From Anthostomella pinea (taxonomy: Eukaryota > Ascomycota > Sordariomycetes > Xylariales > Xylariaceae), in contig CAUWAG010000013.1 in the NCBI GenBank assembly GCA_963556695.1, positions 744,001 to 808,000 of the forward strand: a stretch of DNA of 64,000 bases, given 5' to 3'. This document shows, in pieces, positions 1 through 10,545 of the stretch; within the stretch, counting starts at the first letter, position 1, and the number at the start of each line of letters is the position of its first letter. The notes beneath the pieces are model-generated. The model was not told the origin of the DNA. It ran no database searches and saw only the letters and a list, made by a program, of their open reading frames with translations. Position numbers and translations under genes: made by a program.

Positions 1-828
1 CTCCCTCGGTGATGACTTCCCCGAGACGCTACGTGACTGCAGTTCACCTGCAATGTTGCTAAGCAGCCTCTGCCTTTTCTCTCACGTCCATTGAAATATG
101 GCACGACTACCTAGGTAGGTATTCAAAAACCGACATTTCCTAAATTGATGCTCAGAGCAGTTGGCAACGTACACCCGAAAACGATACCAGCCTTCGTTTC
201 CAGCTAGCATGACCCAGAAATACCTAGACAGCTTCAACTGAAGACTGGTGATCCGACAATGCGCAGATGCTGGAAGATGCACATTCACAGTCAACTGGAT
301 GGATCACTTCATGTTGCTTGCGAATTGGTGTTACGTTCACTGCAATGCTACTTGTAGCTTGAAGCACAATCCCAAGCACGTTATCGCGTTTCCGCAACCC
401 CCTACCTTAGGATTGTGCCTCCGAGCCGCCCAAATTACCCCATGATAGTTATGTCCTGACCACTGCTTAGCCCCGAGCATGTATCTCCGCGACCAGCAGG
501 CACAGCTCTTGCGTAAGTGAATTGTAGCCCGGGGTTTACTCACCGGCGTAATATTCTATCTCCCGATGTTATTGACGGTTCTCGCACCGCGGTGACCGAG
601 GGATACAAAAGGAACAGGCAGCGCATTTCACCGGCATTGTAGTCTGAACCTACCTACCTAGGTATCTTCACCATCTAACAGGTACTCAGAGTCGCCGGCG
701 CTGCTATTGCCTGCTACCAGTCCAACCCCTTCATCAAGCAAGAAGAAAGAGAAAGAAAGATACCCTCCCTCATCACTTATTACACCTCGCCTCAACCTGA
801 GCGCCCACCCCGGTTACCAACCGCCGAG
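1..828. other. Non-coding flank, no gene seen
   Basis: Short open frames here look like chance. Two copies of the palindrome ACCTAGGT occur (about 109-116 and 654-661), flanked by further CTACC/AGGTA steps. The last 120 bases before the gene at 829 are pyrimidine/purine skewed (GAAAGAGAAAGAAAG near 742-758, then CCTCCCTCATC), which fits a fungal core promoter and 5' UTR. No tRNA or repeat recognised. Confidence 0.5.
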
Positions 829-1536
829 ATGCCCGTCACAGAGCTCGCCACGATCCCGTCGGCCACGCCGGGCCACGTCCCCGTCGCCCTCGTCGAAGTC
901 CTCAAGGCCGCCCAGGTCCTGCAGGGCGAATGGTGCACCGCGCACGCCCCGTCCCTGCCTCTGGACCACGGCGTGCCCGCCCGCCGCGGCGCCGCGCTCT
1001 ACGTCCGGCTCGACGACCCGGGCGTCGTGCTCATCACGGCGCACTGGGAGTCGACGGCGCAGCACGCTGCGTGCGTGGCGAGCGAGCTGAACCAGCGCGC
1101 TATGGGGAGCTTCCTGCCGCTTGTGGTGGCGGAGGGGATTCACTATTTCCACGTTGGAGGGGTGGAGATGTTTGGCGATGGGGATGGGGATGGGAAGAGA
1201 GAGGAAGAACCGCCGCTCCACGCGGCTGTTGTGAGCGTGGCGCGTGTGATGGCCTCGCGGGTGAAGCAGGCCGGGTTCGAGGAGGCGTTTGCGAGCGTGA
1301 AGGGGCTGCTGGATAAGGCTACGTCGCCCTGGGTGCATAAGAGCGGATGGAGGATTGAGAGGGAGGAGGGTAGGGACGAGGATGTGGAGGAATTTGTGCT
1401 GGTGGGCGGGTGGGAGAGCGAGGAGAAGGTGCGGGAGTATCTGGAGGGGAGGTGGGAGGGCTTTGGGGAGTATATGGATGCGCTGCGACCGCTGGTGCTG
1501 GACGTGGATTTGACGGCTTATCGAAAGCTTGCTTGA
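829..1536 (+). CDS. Uncharacterised protein, possible dimeric alpha-beta barrel (ABM-like) fold
   Basis: A single uninterrupted frame of 235 codons begins at an ATG that follows a pyrimidine-rich leader. Codons strongly prefer G or C in the third position, which supports real coding. The protein has no signal peptide or membrane segment. It has two similar halves: about residues 15-95 contain a stretch reading like 'VVLITAHWES', and about residues 160-225 contain 'VEEFVLVGGWES'. Both resemble the strand-helix pattern of dimeric alpha-beta barrel (antibiotic biosynthesis monooxygenase-like) domains, and such tandem proteins are common, mostly uncharacterised, in fungi. A Gly/Asp run near residues 115-123 is low complexity. 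The function is unknown and the fold assignment is a weak inference. It converges on the RING-protein gene downstream. Confidence 0.7.
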   Translation: MPVTELATIPSATPGHVPVALVEVLKAAQVLQGEWCTAHAPSLPLDHGVPARRGAALYVRLDDPGVVLITAHWESTAQHAACVASELNQRAMGSFLPLVVAEGIHYFHVGGVEMFGDGDGDGKREEEPPLHAAVVSVARVMASRVKQAGFEEAFASVKGLLDKATSPWVHKSGWRIEREEGRDEDVEEFVLVGGWESEEKVREYLEGRWEGFGEYMDALRPLVLDVDLTAYRKLA

Positions 1537-2226
1537 GAGCTGTCTCATTCTCTAGACGTGGCATTGCATTGCACGCTTGTATTGGAATAGGTCACTAAGT
1601 AATAAGGATCTGAGGCTGCGGTGAAGTGATGGATTGACATATGAGTCCAACCCCAGGTAGTTAGTCACATATATGGAACAATTGAACATGGCAAGCGCTT
1701 GCGGTTGCTCTATTATGATGAAACACGGGTCTATCATGCTATGAATCTTGCTGCCTTGCCATAACGGGATCGCTAATGGGATCGCTCCGTCCAACAACGC
1801 AGCACATATTATGTGAATGCAATATACAACCCAGGACGAGTCGTTATCCCTCGTGTGAGTATCGAGACCGTTTTGACTAGGCCTGGTCCGGTGTCTTATC
1901 CCCGGCCGAAGACTTATGACTGTTGTGGGACCTGCTCACCCCTTTCAGAAACGTTGATGGCCGTCGTCGGTGCCCTTCTGGAGACGTTATTCCTGGTCCG
2001 AAACATCTCGAACTAGAGGGTCGTTGGCAAGACCTAGAAAGTGGTTGGCAAGACCTAGAGCGTCATTGGCAAGACCTCGTATTCGTATTCCTCCTCTGTT
2101 CCGGCGCGGAACTTGTGAATGCGCTTGGCCATCCTGGCCGTCCTGGAGACGCTGTGTAGAGACAACGGGCTCGTCGCCACTTCGAGTACTCTCCTAGTAC
2201 AAAGCTGACATTCGGGCTGCTGGATC
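1537..2226. other. Convergent intergenic region, holds a 21-bp tandem repeat
   Basis: This is the shared 3' region of two convergent genes. Apart from the tandem repeat at 2024-2083 I see no gene, RNA or mobile element. Small open frames across it have no recognisable content. Confidence 0.5.
2024..2083. repeat. 21-bp tandem repeat, three units
   Basis: The core TTGGCAAGACCT recurs at 2024, 2045 and 2066, an exact 21-bp period with diverged spacer bases between the cores. It lies in the 3' region between convergent genes. Confidence 0.85.
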
Positions 2227-5200
2227 CTAATCCCAGCGTCGACCCTCACGTTCCGCCTCCAATCGCCTCATTCGCTGCTCTTCGTCTTCCGTGCTAACAG
2301 CCTCGCTGCGGCGACTCTTCCGACGACCGCCTCGATCATCGGCTCCTTCGCGGCTGCGCTTCACGCCGGCACGGCCGGCTAAGCCAGTCAAGCCAGCTAT
2401 ACGTTGGGCTTCCTTAAGCAGACGCTCGCGGTCTCGTGCTTCTCGCTCCAGGGTGTGGGCATCTTTTGCCGGTCCACCAGAAGTCAATTTGTGACCAGCG
2501 GTGGATGATTGTGAGGCACGGCGGGAAGACTCGCTCTCGCGCCTATGTGGGTTTGACGATCGACTGCTCGAAGGCTTGTTGTTATCAAGCGCGGACAACG
2601 GCTTGCTGCTGGCCCCCTTGATCGAGAAAATCGAGAAACTACCACGAGGGCCAGTCGGGGGATTGAAACCCTTATCTGAGGGCTCGACCGGCGTTGGAGG
2701 TGCCGTGTTGGAAACCTTGCTGCTGCGATGGCGATGGTCCTTTTCGTGGGTACGAGCACGGTCCTTTCCATGCGCTCTGTCTCGTTCCTTCTCTCGTTCC
2801 TTGTCACGTTCTCGACCCTCACCACGATCGCGGTGAGAACGGTGACCAGACTTGCGGGAACGGTCATAGTCATCCTCCTTCTCTCTGTCCTTGTCGCGAT
2901 CCCGTCGTTTCTCGTCTCGATTACGTTGGTTTCGATGATCTGACCGCTTATACTCACGGTCGATAGGGGAAGCCGATCTAGACCGCCGGTCGTACTTGTC
3001 CTCCCTGGGCCGACTCTTGTAGTCGTCGTCATCTCTAGTAGATTGTCGCTTGCTCCTATGCTTTTTACGGCGGTGCTCATCGTCACGACTGTCACCAGAC
3101 AAGGAGGGAGAGCGATGTCGCCTGTGCCTGCGAGTCTCCTTACGATCTCGACTTCGACTGCGGCTTTTGGACACGCTATGGGTCCTTGATTGACTGGGAC
3201 CTCTCTCGTATTCCCTCCCTCTGCTCTTCTCGTCAAGGTCATGCTCCCGACGACGCTCATCACGGCGGCGGTCTTTGTTGTCTTTCCGCGAATGCAGAGA
3301 ACTACTCCGCGACATGGCCCGATCCTTCATTGGACTAGCCACCACCGGAGCATCAGTACCCAGACTTGGACTTCTTTCATCAGTGATGAGGCCACGTGAT
3401 TTCAAGTGGTGCAGGCTAGTGTTAGGTAGGCCCTGAAGCATGGCTTTGGGCCCCTTGGGTGCATTCAGCGGGACATCTGGGACCACGGCCTGTTGAGGCA
3501 CTGAACTGAGACTTCGGTACGTGGGCCCTTGAGAGTTCGAACGCACATCCGCAGAAGGCACATCACCAGCGGAGTTCGCAGAGTCATGTTGCGCCTCCGC
3601 AGATTGGGACACAGGATCCTTGACTACTTGTTCGGTTTTCTCTGAGGCTAGGTCGTTGTCCCCCGGAGCAGTAGTCGGAGCTTGACTTCCTTCTGCGACG
3701 TCATGTCCCTCTGAGTCTGTACGAATCGTCCTACCAAACTCATCGACCTTGACTTGCATGGCTTCGCTAGCCTGCGCATCATTGGACGTCGTTGGCTGAC
3801 CGTCATTGGTACCTGCAAATTGGGATGTCTTGTCACCCCAGCCCGCGTTTGAACCATTATATCCCTGGTGGTTTCCACGGCTATAGCCCCCGTAGAATCC
3901 ACGTCCTCGGCCTCTTCCTCGGTATGCGTAGTTGCCGCGGCGGTAGTCATTGAACTGGTTGTGATGACCGAAGTTACCTGTACGGGAGCCTGCGTTAAAG
4001 TTGCCAAAGTCACCATTTCCCATGCCAGGAGCACTTGGATTGAAATTATCTTGGCCGACGTTCCATGATTGTTGTCCGTTCCAGTCACTGCCGCCACCGT
4101 TGAACCCATTCATGCCCATGTTCATGTTCATGTTCATGCCGTTCATGCCCATGCCTTGCGCTCCGAAGCCACCGCTCATCATCATGTTCTGCATCGCCAT
4201 AGGGTCCATCATTCCTGTACAAGTGTGGTCAGAGAGTGGTTCTTCCGTCTCGGGTGGGGACGGCATACCCATCATAGGATTGAAAGCGCCAAACGCAGCT
4301 GGATTCATCCCGTTTTGCATGGCCGCCATCATCATCTGCATTTGGCTCATGTCTCCACCGCCGAAACTCATGTTGTAATTACCGTTCATTGCATTCAGAC
4401 CAAAGTGCGTGCCCGCTTGCTCTGACTGGCCAACGACGTCTGCATTCTCAGCACCTTCGTTGCTTGGCTCTACCCCTGCAGCACCTCCGTTTGTTTGGAC
4501 TTCGGAAACCTGCCGATCAGTCTCCACAGGTTCAATCTTGGGCTCGTCGGAAGTGTTGGTAACTGGTGAACCCTAAAAAAATGAGATGAGTGAAGGTTGA
4601 AACATTTGAGCGTTTAAGCTTGGAGATGACCTACCTGCTCTGGCAGACCATTCACCACGTTCTCGGAGGTCGCAGCTTTGTCATCTCCGGGTACTGCAAT
4701 AGGTACCGCAGGCTCTGTTGGTGCAGGCTCTGTTGAGGCAGATTCTGGTTCATTGTCCACAGCCGTCACAGGTTCTGCAGCGGGAGGAACCGTCGGGCCT
4801 TGTGTTTGGATTGGTGTTGGGGTGGCTTCGACGGGTGTTGGTGGGACAGAGCTGGTGGTTTTGGGCCGAGCAGCTTCACGCTTCTTCTCCTCCGTCTTTA
4901 GAAACACTCTGATCGTGATTCGGAGGGACTTGTAGACAGTGCAGTCCGCACCGGAGACGGGGGAATGTTCGCAAACTGGGCAGGAGGAGGGCAGCGTCGA
5001 TTGGCCTGCAACTGGTCAGATCATGATTCGTGCACCTAATGTCGTAGACTGAGAACTCACAGTTCTCGCATATCGCCGTCTCGCAACACGGTAGTCGAAA
5101 AGCTTCGATGGCTAGCTTGCTGCAAATCGCACATCGTAGCTTCGTAGGCAGCTCGTCCTGGGTGAGGGAGCTGTGATCTGAGGTCAGCTTCGCACTGCAC

Positions 5201-5278
5201 TCCATATTATCTTGGGGGTGCGCACTTTGCCAGCTCAATATGAGCCGGGGTAAGGGCTGCCATATTGGGACCGGCCAT
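2227..5278 (-). CDS. RING-finger protein with long RS/RD-rich C-terminus
   Basis: Proposed exons on the minus strand: 5278-5226, 5170-5061, 5005-4635, 4572-2227 (introns 55, 55 and 62 nt; the first has a CTGAC branch site). This gives 959 residues. The splice after CENC joins the RING halves, giving CAIC...CCETAICENC...CPVCEH, a cross-brace zinc site near residues 30-70. Then follow a Pro/Thr/Glu-rich linker, a Gly/Met/Asn/Phe-rich segment with RGRGRG, and about 400 residues dense in RS, RD, RE and KS pairs. RING domains recruit E2 enzymes in ubiquitin transfer; RS-type tails go with nuclear RNA processing, so a nuclear E3 linked to splicing or 3'-end formation is a reasonable inference. There is no DWNN domain in view, so it is not a standard Mpe1/RBBP6. 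The start rests on the first short exon; an unspliced ATG at 5328 is the alternative. Confidence 0.82.
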
Positions 5279-5993
5279 CGCGAGATTCGGGGGATGTGTG
5301 GGAGAGATTGCGCGATCGGGTTACGCATGCGAATTTTCTAGACGTAGAAGAGAGGGTGGTGGGACGACGGGACAGTTGTCGCGGCCATTGAAAAAGACGT
5401 ATGAAAGTATGAATGTATTGTGGTGCGGTGCCGAGTCGAAGGCGACCACTTCTGGGGAGGTAACGAGGTGATCAATGGGCAAATCGAGGTGGACTGCCTG
5501 ACTGCCTGATCAGAGCAGAAAAGTGAGGTACGATGTGCTCTTGACTGCTCTTCACTGATTGCTGAACGGGTTTGACGTGCAGGTGGAGACGGGTGGAGTC
5601 AAGCGGCAGAAGCATTTATCCAGGTCTGGGTTATGCACAAATCCATTTTATGCAATCATCAGCATTAGAATCGGTGAACTGGATGATTCGTGACGAATCA
5701 CCAGCAGCCAAGAATCATGGTGCTAGGAATGCTATGTTAAAATGTCAGGCGTGCGGGCTGTTCGATGTTTGGTATTTGGTATTTGGTAGGTATGTAGGCA
5801 TTGTAGATTTCGGATTGCTTTGCTGTGCTTAACTATCACGCACTACTAACACATCAAAGAGGATATTCACTGGTGGAAGCAGTCCAGGTCCCCAGTCCCA
5901 AGACAGCCCTGACTCCGAGTTACATGTGGAAATAGAGGCATAATTGCGGTTGGTTGTATAATCCAGCTTGGGCATCCGACACCGCGCAGCCCA
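5279..5993. other. Intergenic region upstream of the RING gene, downstream of the Rab5 gene
   Basis: About 0.7 kb that must hold the promoter of the minus-strand RING gene and the 3' end of the Rab gene. No additional gene, RNA or repeat is supported. Confidence 0.4.
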
Positions 5994-6812
5994 TCAGCAA
6001 GCGCAACCCTCCTTCGCCGCCTCCCTGGGACCGTTCAGGTTCACTCTCTGCTCATCCCCACCTCTACCGACTGCATTGGACACCCCAGGGCCCCTTGTAC
6101 TCTTTAGCGACGTCTCGGGAATGGCGTTTGCGATGGCGGTAAAGACCTCGGACACGTTGTGACCAGTCTTTGCACTCGTCTCGAAGAACAGGAGATTTTC
6201 CTCTTCGGCATATGACTTGGCTTCATCTGTTGACACCTTCCGGGCGTCCCCTGACTCTTCGCCTTCAGCTCCCTCGGCGTCGCCTTGGCCGGACTCGCTA
6301 TCGTTTGTGAGGTCCAACTTGTTGCCGACGAGGGCGATAACGATGCCCGGCGATGCTTGTCGCTGGAGCTCGGCCACCCAGTGCTTAGCCTTTATGAGAG
6401 ATGTGGGCTTGGTGAGATCGTAGACGACAAGGGCGGCTTGGGCGTTGCGGTAGTACATGGGGGCAAGCGAGGCGAATCGCTCTTGTCCTGCCGTATCCCA
6501 GATCTCGAACTTGATCGTCCTCGAGGGCAGATTGCATTTCTGTGTCAGGAAGGCGGCTACAAAGATGCGCTTTAGCTTGGGGCTCGGCGGTGGAATAGGT
6601 AGTGGCTACTCACCACCGATGGTGGGTTCTTTGTTCTCCTGGAAATCGTTGTTGACAAATCGCAACACAAGCGAAGACTGGAGATAGATCAGCACCCGGC
6701 ACGCGATAGGATAGAGAATGGCAAAAGGGTCTACCTTTCCCACTGCTGCCTCGCCCAGCAGCACCAGCTTGACACTGCTGCTTGGTTTGGGGGCGTTGGC
6801 TGAGTCGGCCAT
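5994..6812 (-). CDS. Rab5-family small GTPase (Vps21/Ypt51/RabB type)
   Basis: Exons 6812-6735, 6677-6614, 6556-5994 give 234 residues with two 57-nt introns. The first splice completes the P-loop GEAAVGKSS; the second completes the switch I sequence PTIGAAFLTQ, which is typical of Rab5. Switch II is WDTAGQERF, followed by NKLD and ETSAK for guanine recognition. The C-terminus ends in -CAC, a CXC signal for double geranylgeranylation and membrane anchoring. Rab5 proteins drive early endosome fusion and vacuolar sorting. An unusual acidic/Gly/Ser insertion of about 25 residues ([18 protein letters not shown]...) sits between NKLDL and the SAK motif, making the protein longer than most Rab5s. 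It is transcribed divergently from KRI1. The family call is very secure; which of the fungal Rab5 paralogues it is remains open. Confidence 0.95.
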
Positions 6813-7537
6813 CTTGTGGTGAGAAGGACGGAGGCTGGAGATCTCGGTATGGCGTTTGGTCGGGACGAGACGGCGCAGTCCCTTCGGAAGATGACAGGAG
6901 CAAACGAGAAGCGGAGTTTCGGATGCACAGGATCGCGGGTCGCAGGGTCGCAGTATTCACTATTCGATGCCAGGCAGGCAGATATGTAAAGTAAGGTAGA
7001 TAGATTGTTAGATCGCAACCGACGTAGGCATCCAAGGTCCACCTGGTGGAATGACGACGTTTGGGGATTGGGGGCGTGGCACACGTGCAGCGACTGCCAG
7101 TCAGCCCGCCAGCCGGGAGCTGCAGCGTGGGCGAGACAGCCGTTGACAGCCTTGGAACTAGCTCCACCACACTACGACTGGAATGGCCTGGCGCGGGCAG
7201 CTGCGAATGGTCTTAGCACTACCATGATCCACCCTACCACCTGTCAGCTGTCTGACAGCAGACGGAATGTCAGTGCCCCGACACCGCCTAGAAGCACCCC
7301 AGTGACTCCACCAAGCTTCCGTTCCCCTCCACCCAAAATTCCTAGGAAAGCGGCAGAAAAAAGTTCAGCGCGCTCGCATTTCGCCTTGCCCCTCTCAAGC
7401 TTACCGGCTTTGATGAACACTTCGCCAGTCCTGGATCTCACGACTCACATTGCCCACTTGCCTCGCCTGTGGCACATTGATCATTGAGGTAAACAGAGTA
7501 CTTCAGCAAATCGGTCTCTCTTAGTTGAGGCCGCAAG
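6813..7537. promoter_or_regulatory. Shared divergent promoter region of Rab5 gene and KRI1
   Basis: About 725 bp between two divergent start codons. It must carry both promoters, but I recognise no specific binding site. No gene supported. Confidence 0.45.
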
Positions 7538-9548
7538 ATGGCTTCTACCGAGAAACGCAAGCAGGTCCTGTTCGATGACAGTGACGATGAGTCCGATGGC
7601 GGCGCGGATCTGAAGATCAATGACGAATACGCAAAACGGTTTAAACACAACAAGGAACGCGAGGAATTGCACAGATGTATGTTACCCACTCCCGCCTTTC
7701 CATTTGATCTCGTACTGATTGACCGAAGTGGAGGAGAAGTACAAATCGAACAAGCCGAACGGGAACAACTCAAAAGATGCCGATGACGACGATGATGACT
7801 CGTCATCTGACGAGACAGAAGATGAGAATGGCTTTCTAGCGACCGCCGAGCTCGATTCCCAGATATCCGCCACGCTACAGGCTATCAAGGCCAAGGATCC
7901 CAGAGTCTATGATGGAAAGACTACTTTCTACGCCCCTGTCGACGAAGACGCCGATGCCACCGCTACCACCTCGAAACCGAAGAAAGAGAAGCCTGTGTAC
8001 TTGCAAGACTACCACCGTGAAAAGATCTTGCGCGGTGACATTGGAGCCGACGATGATGACCAGGAAGAGCCAGCGCCGACATTTGCTCAGGAGCAGGACA
8101 GCCTGAAGAAGTCAATACAGGACGAGATCCGAGCGCAACTTAAAGGCGCGGGCGAGGACGAAGAAAGCGACAGCGACGGAGACTTCATCAAGGCCAAAGA
8201 GGAGACGCGAGTCATCCCCGCAAACAGCATACATCCATCCCGAGCTCAGAAGGTCAAGGTTGCAAAGCCCGACATCGCCATTGCGGACAAGGATCCTGAA
8301 CTATACCTGTCCAACTTTCTGGCATCTCGCGCTTGGGCGGAAGGAGACGACAGCGGCTGGCAGGCGTTCGAGTCTGATGAAGACGAAGACGAAAAGGCTG
8401 ATCAGTGGGAGGCTGCATACAACCTGCGGTTTGAGGACCCAAGCAAGAGTAACGAGGTTCTCAAATCATACGCCCGTGATGTCGTGGCGGCGCGCTCTGT
8501 CAGGCGAGAGGACAAGAGTGGCCGGAAACGCCAGCGAGAGCTGGAGCGAGAGGCGAAAGAGGCAGAGAAGCGAGAACGTAAGGAAGAGAGAGCAAGGTTA
8601 CGACGACTTAAGGCCGACGAAGCAGAGAACAAGCTGCAGAAGATCAAGAAAGCTGCCGGAATTCGTGGACAAGACTTGAAGGATGAGGATTGGCAAAAAT
8701 TTCTTCAAGATGCTTGGGAGAACGACAAGTGGGAAGAAGAGATGAACAAGACGTTCAACGATCAATACTATGCCCAAGCCGAGGCTGGATCGGAGGATGA
8801 TGAGGATGATGGAACTGATGATGGCTCCAAAAAGCCGAAAAAGGTCAAGAAGCCGAAGTGGGATGATGATGTCGACATCAAGGATCTGGTGCCAGATTTC
8901 GAAGAGGAGGAGCGCCCCAATATCACACTTACAGATATTGATGAGAATGATGGAGAGGATGACGATGAGGACGGAGAAGACGACGATGGTCCAGCTGCTA
9001 AGCGACAGAAGACTACTAAAGATCGCAAGAAGGAACGTCTCGCCAGCCAAAAAGCAGCACGTCAAGAGCGTGCCAAGCTCGAGGCGCTGGTCGACGCGCG
9101 CATGGATATCGACGAGCCTGAGGTCCTCGCCGGCAGCTCCTCGTCCAAGAAAACCCAAGGCGGGTCGCGCTTCATGTACCGCGACACGAGGCCCGAGTCG
9201 TTCGGCCTGACGACAAATGACATCCTCATGGCGTCCGACGCGGACCTCAACACCTTCGCGGGGCTGAAGAAGCTCGCCCACTTCCGCGACCCGGAAAAGC
9301 TGTCCAAGGACCGCAAGAAGCTGGGCAAGAAGGCCCGCCTGCGGCAGTGGCGCAAGGACACCTTCGGCCCCGAGTTTGAGCGCGAGCCCCCGGCCTTCCA
9401 CCCCGGGGGTTCTGGGCCTGGGGAGTCTTCGAAGCCGAATGATTCTGCTGAAGATAGCAATATCGTCGAGGGCGGCTCCAAGAAGAAGCGCAAGCGCTCA
9501 CGGAACAAGAAGAGCAAGGGCGCAGAAGCCGAGGCTGGTGCTGCTTGA
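7538..9548 (+). CDS. KRI1: KRI1-like ribosome biogenesis protein
   Basis: Exons 7538-7676 and 7729-9548 (52-nt intron, donor GTATGT) encode 652 residues. Kri1 is a nucleolar protein needed for 40S subunit assembly, acting with the snoRNP protein Krr1. Features seen: an acidic N-terminus with repeated D/E runs; 'LQDYHREKILRG' in the first third; a highly charged coiled-coil-like centre; 'DEDWQKFLQDAWENDKWEEE' in the middle; and a C-terminal block 'FMYRDTRPESFGLTTNDIL' followed by 'FAGLKKLAHFRDPEKLSKD', which is the Kri1 C-terminal domain signature. It ends with a Lys/Arg-rich tail (KKKRKRSRNKKSKG) suited to nucleolar targeting. Length is in the normal range for the family. Third-position GC rises sharply in the last 450 bases. 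Confidence 0.93.
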
Positions 9549-10545
9549 CCTAGAGTCCCGCGCACATTGTAAATAGCTACGATACCCGCTCCCGAACACC
9601 CAGTATTTGGTTGGCACTTAGTACCCATAGGACAGAGTTGCAGACACCGTTTTGACTTCCCGCTCTCACATGCCGTTTTTCACTCGTCGTGCGGTCGATG
9701 GTTCATGGGTGTGATGTTCCCCCTTCCCGTGGGGATGGGCTCACGCAACATCGTACCATATCAGCCCACTCTGTAGTCCACGACTCCAGACACATGCAGC
9801 TCACAGTACAGGCCACAAATCGCATTTCAGCATTGCAGCAGGGTTCATTCTCGCATCGTGTGAAACGTTTATATCATAGTGCTATAAAAAGGAAGTGGTG
9901 TCGATCGATCGAATGACAGCGGCTTTGCCTCCGCCTCCGGCTCCCGCCCCGGCTTTTGTCAGTCCTAGAAGACCGACAACGTAAAGCTGACAACCAAGAC
10001 AGTACTTTGGTAGGTATACAATTTCCTGAAATACCCTGATACCCGCCCGTCCTCTTCAAGACAGCTCAGCGATGACCAGTCCCGTCCATTTTACGCCATG
10101 CCACCCGGGCGGTCGGCGTTTTGCCCAAAAGGACTATAGAGAATGGTTGATGATGGTTCGTGGACATCATGTCGTTATGCGAAAACGGCTTTTTCCAAAT
10201 CCTGCCCATTCCTGACATTTCCCAGTCCCTTCTTTCGTCCCAAGGTTTCCTCCTCACGCGGTGGTCTGTACAAGACAAGTCGTCCCTAAAGCAAGGGAAA
10301 AGACGCATCAGATCCGACTCCTTCCAATGCATTCGAATGCAGAAAACGTATCGAAACCAAAGACAAGCACGTATAATATAGTGGTACGCATGAAGCATGC
10401 GTAGGCAAGTACTCCGCCCGTGGGCTGGATAAGGACCGGCAAACCCCCAGACGCCGTCGCGCCTATATGACACAAGGTATAACAAGGAAAGCAGGACCGC
10501 CGGCTTGGACTGTGAAGCTGTGGTCAAGGCGGCTCTGACCGGTTG
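9549..10545. other. Convergent intergenic region, no gene seen
   Basis: About 1 kb between the 3' ends of KRI1 and the Zn2Cys6 gene. Contains probable 3' UTRs; no repeats or RNA genes recognised. Confidence 0.4.

Noticed and set aside
814..1548. 244-codon minus-strand frame opposite the first gene
   Set aside because: Mirror frame of a GC-rich third-position coding sequence; the plus-strand frame has the leader context and protein-like composition.
8598..9401. 267-codon minus-strand frame opposite KRI1
   Set aside because: Antisense of the conserved KRI1 C-terminal half; the Leu/Ile-rich content is the complement of Asp/Glu/Lys codons.
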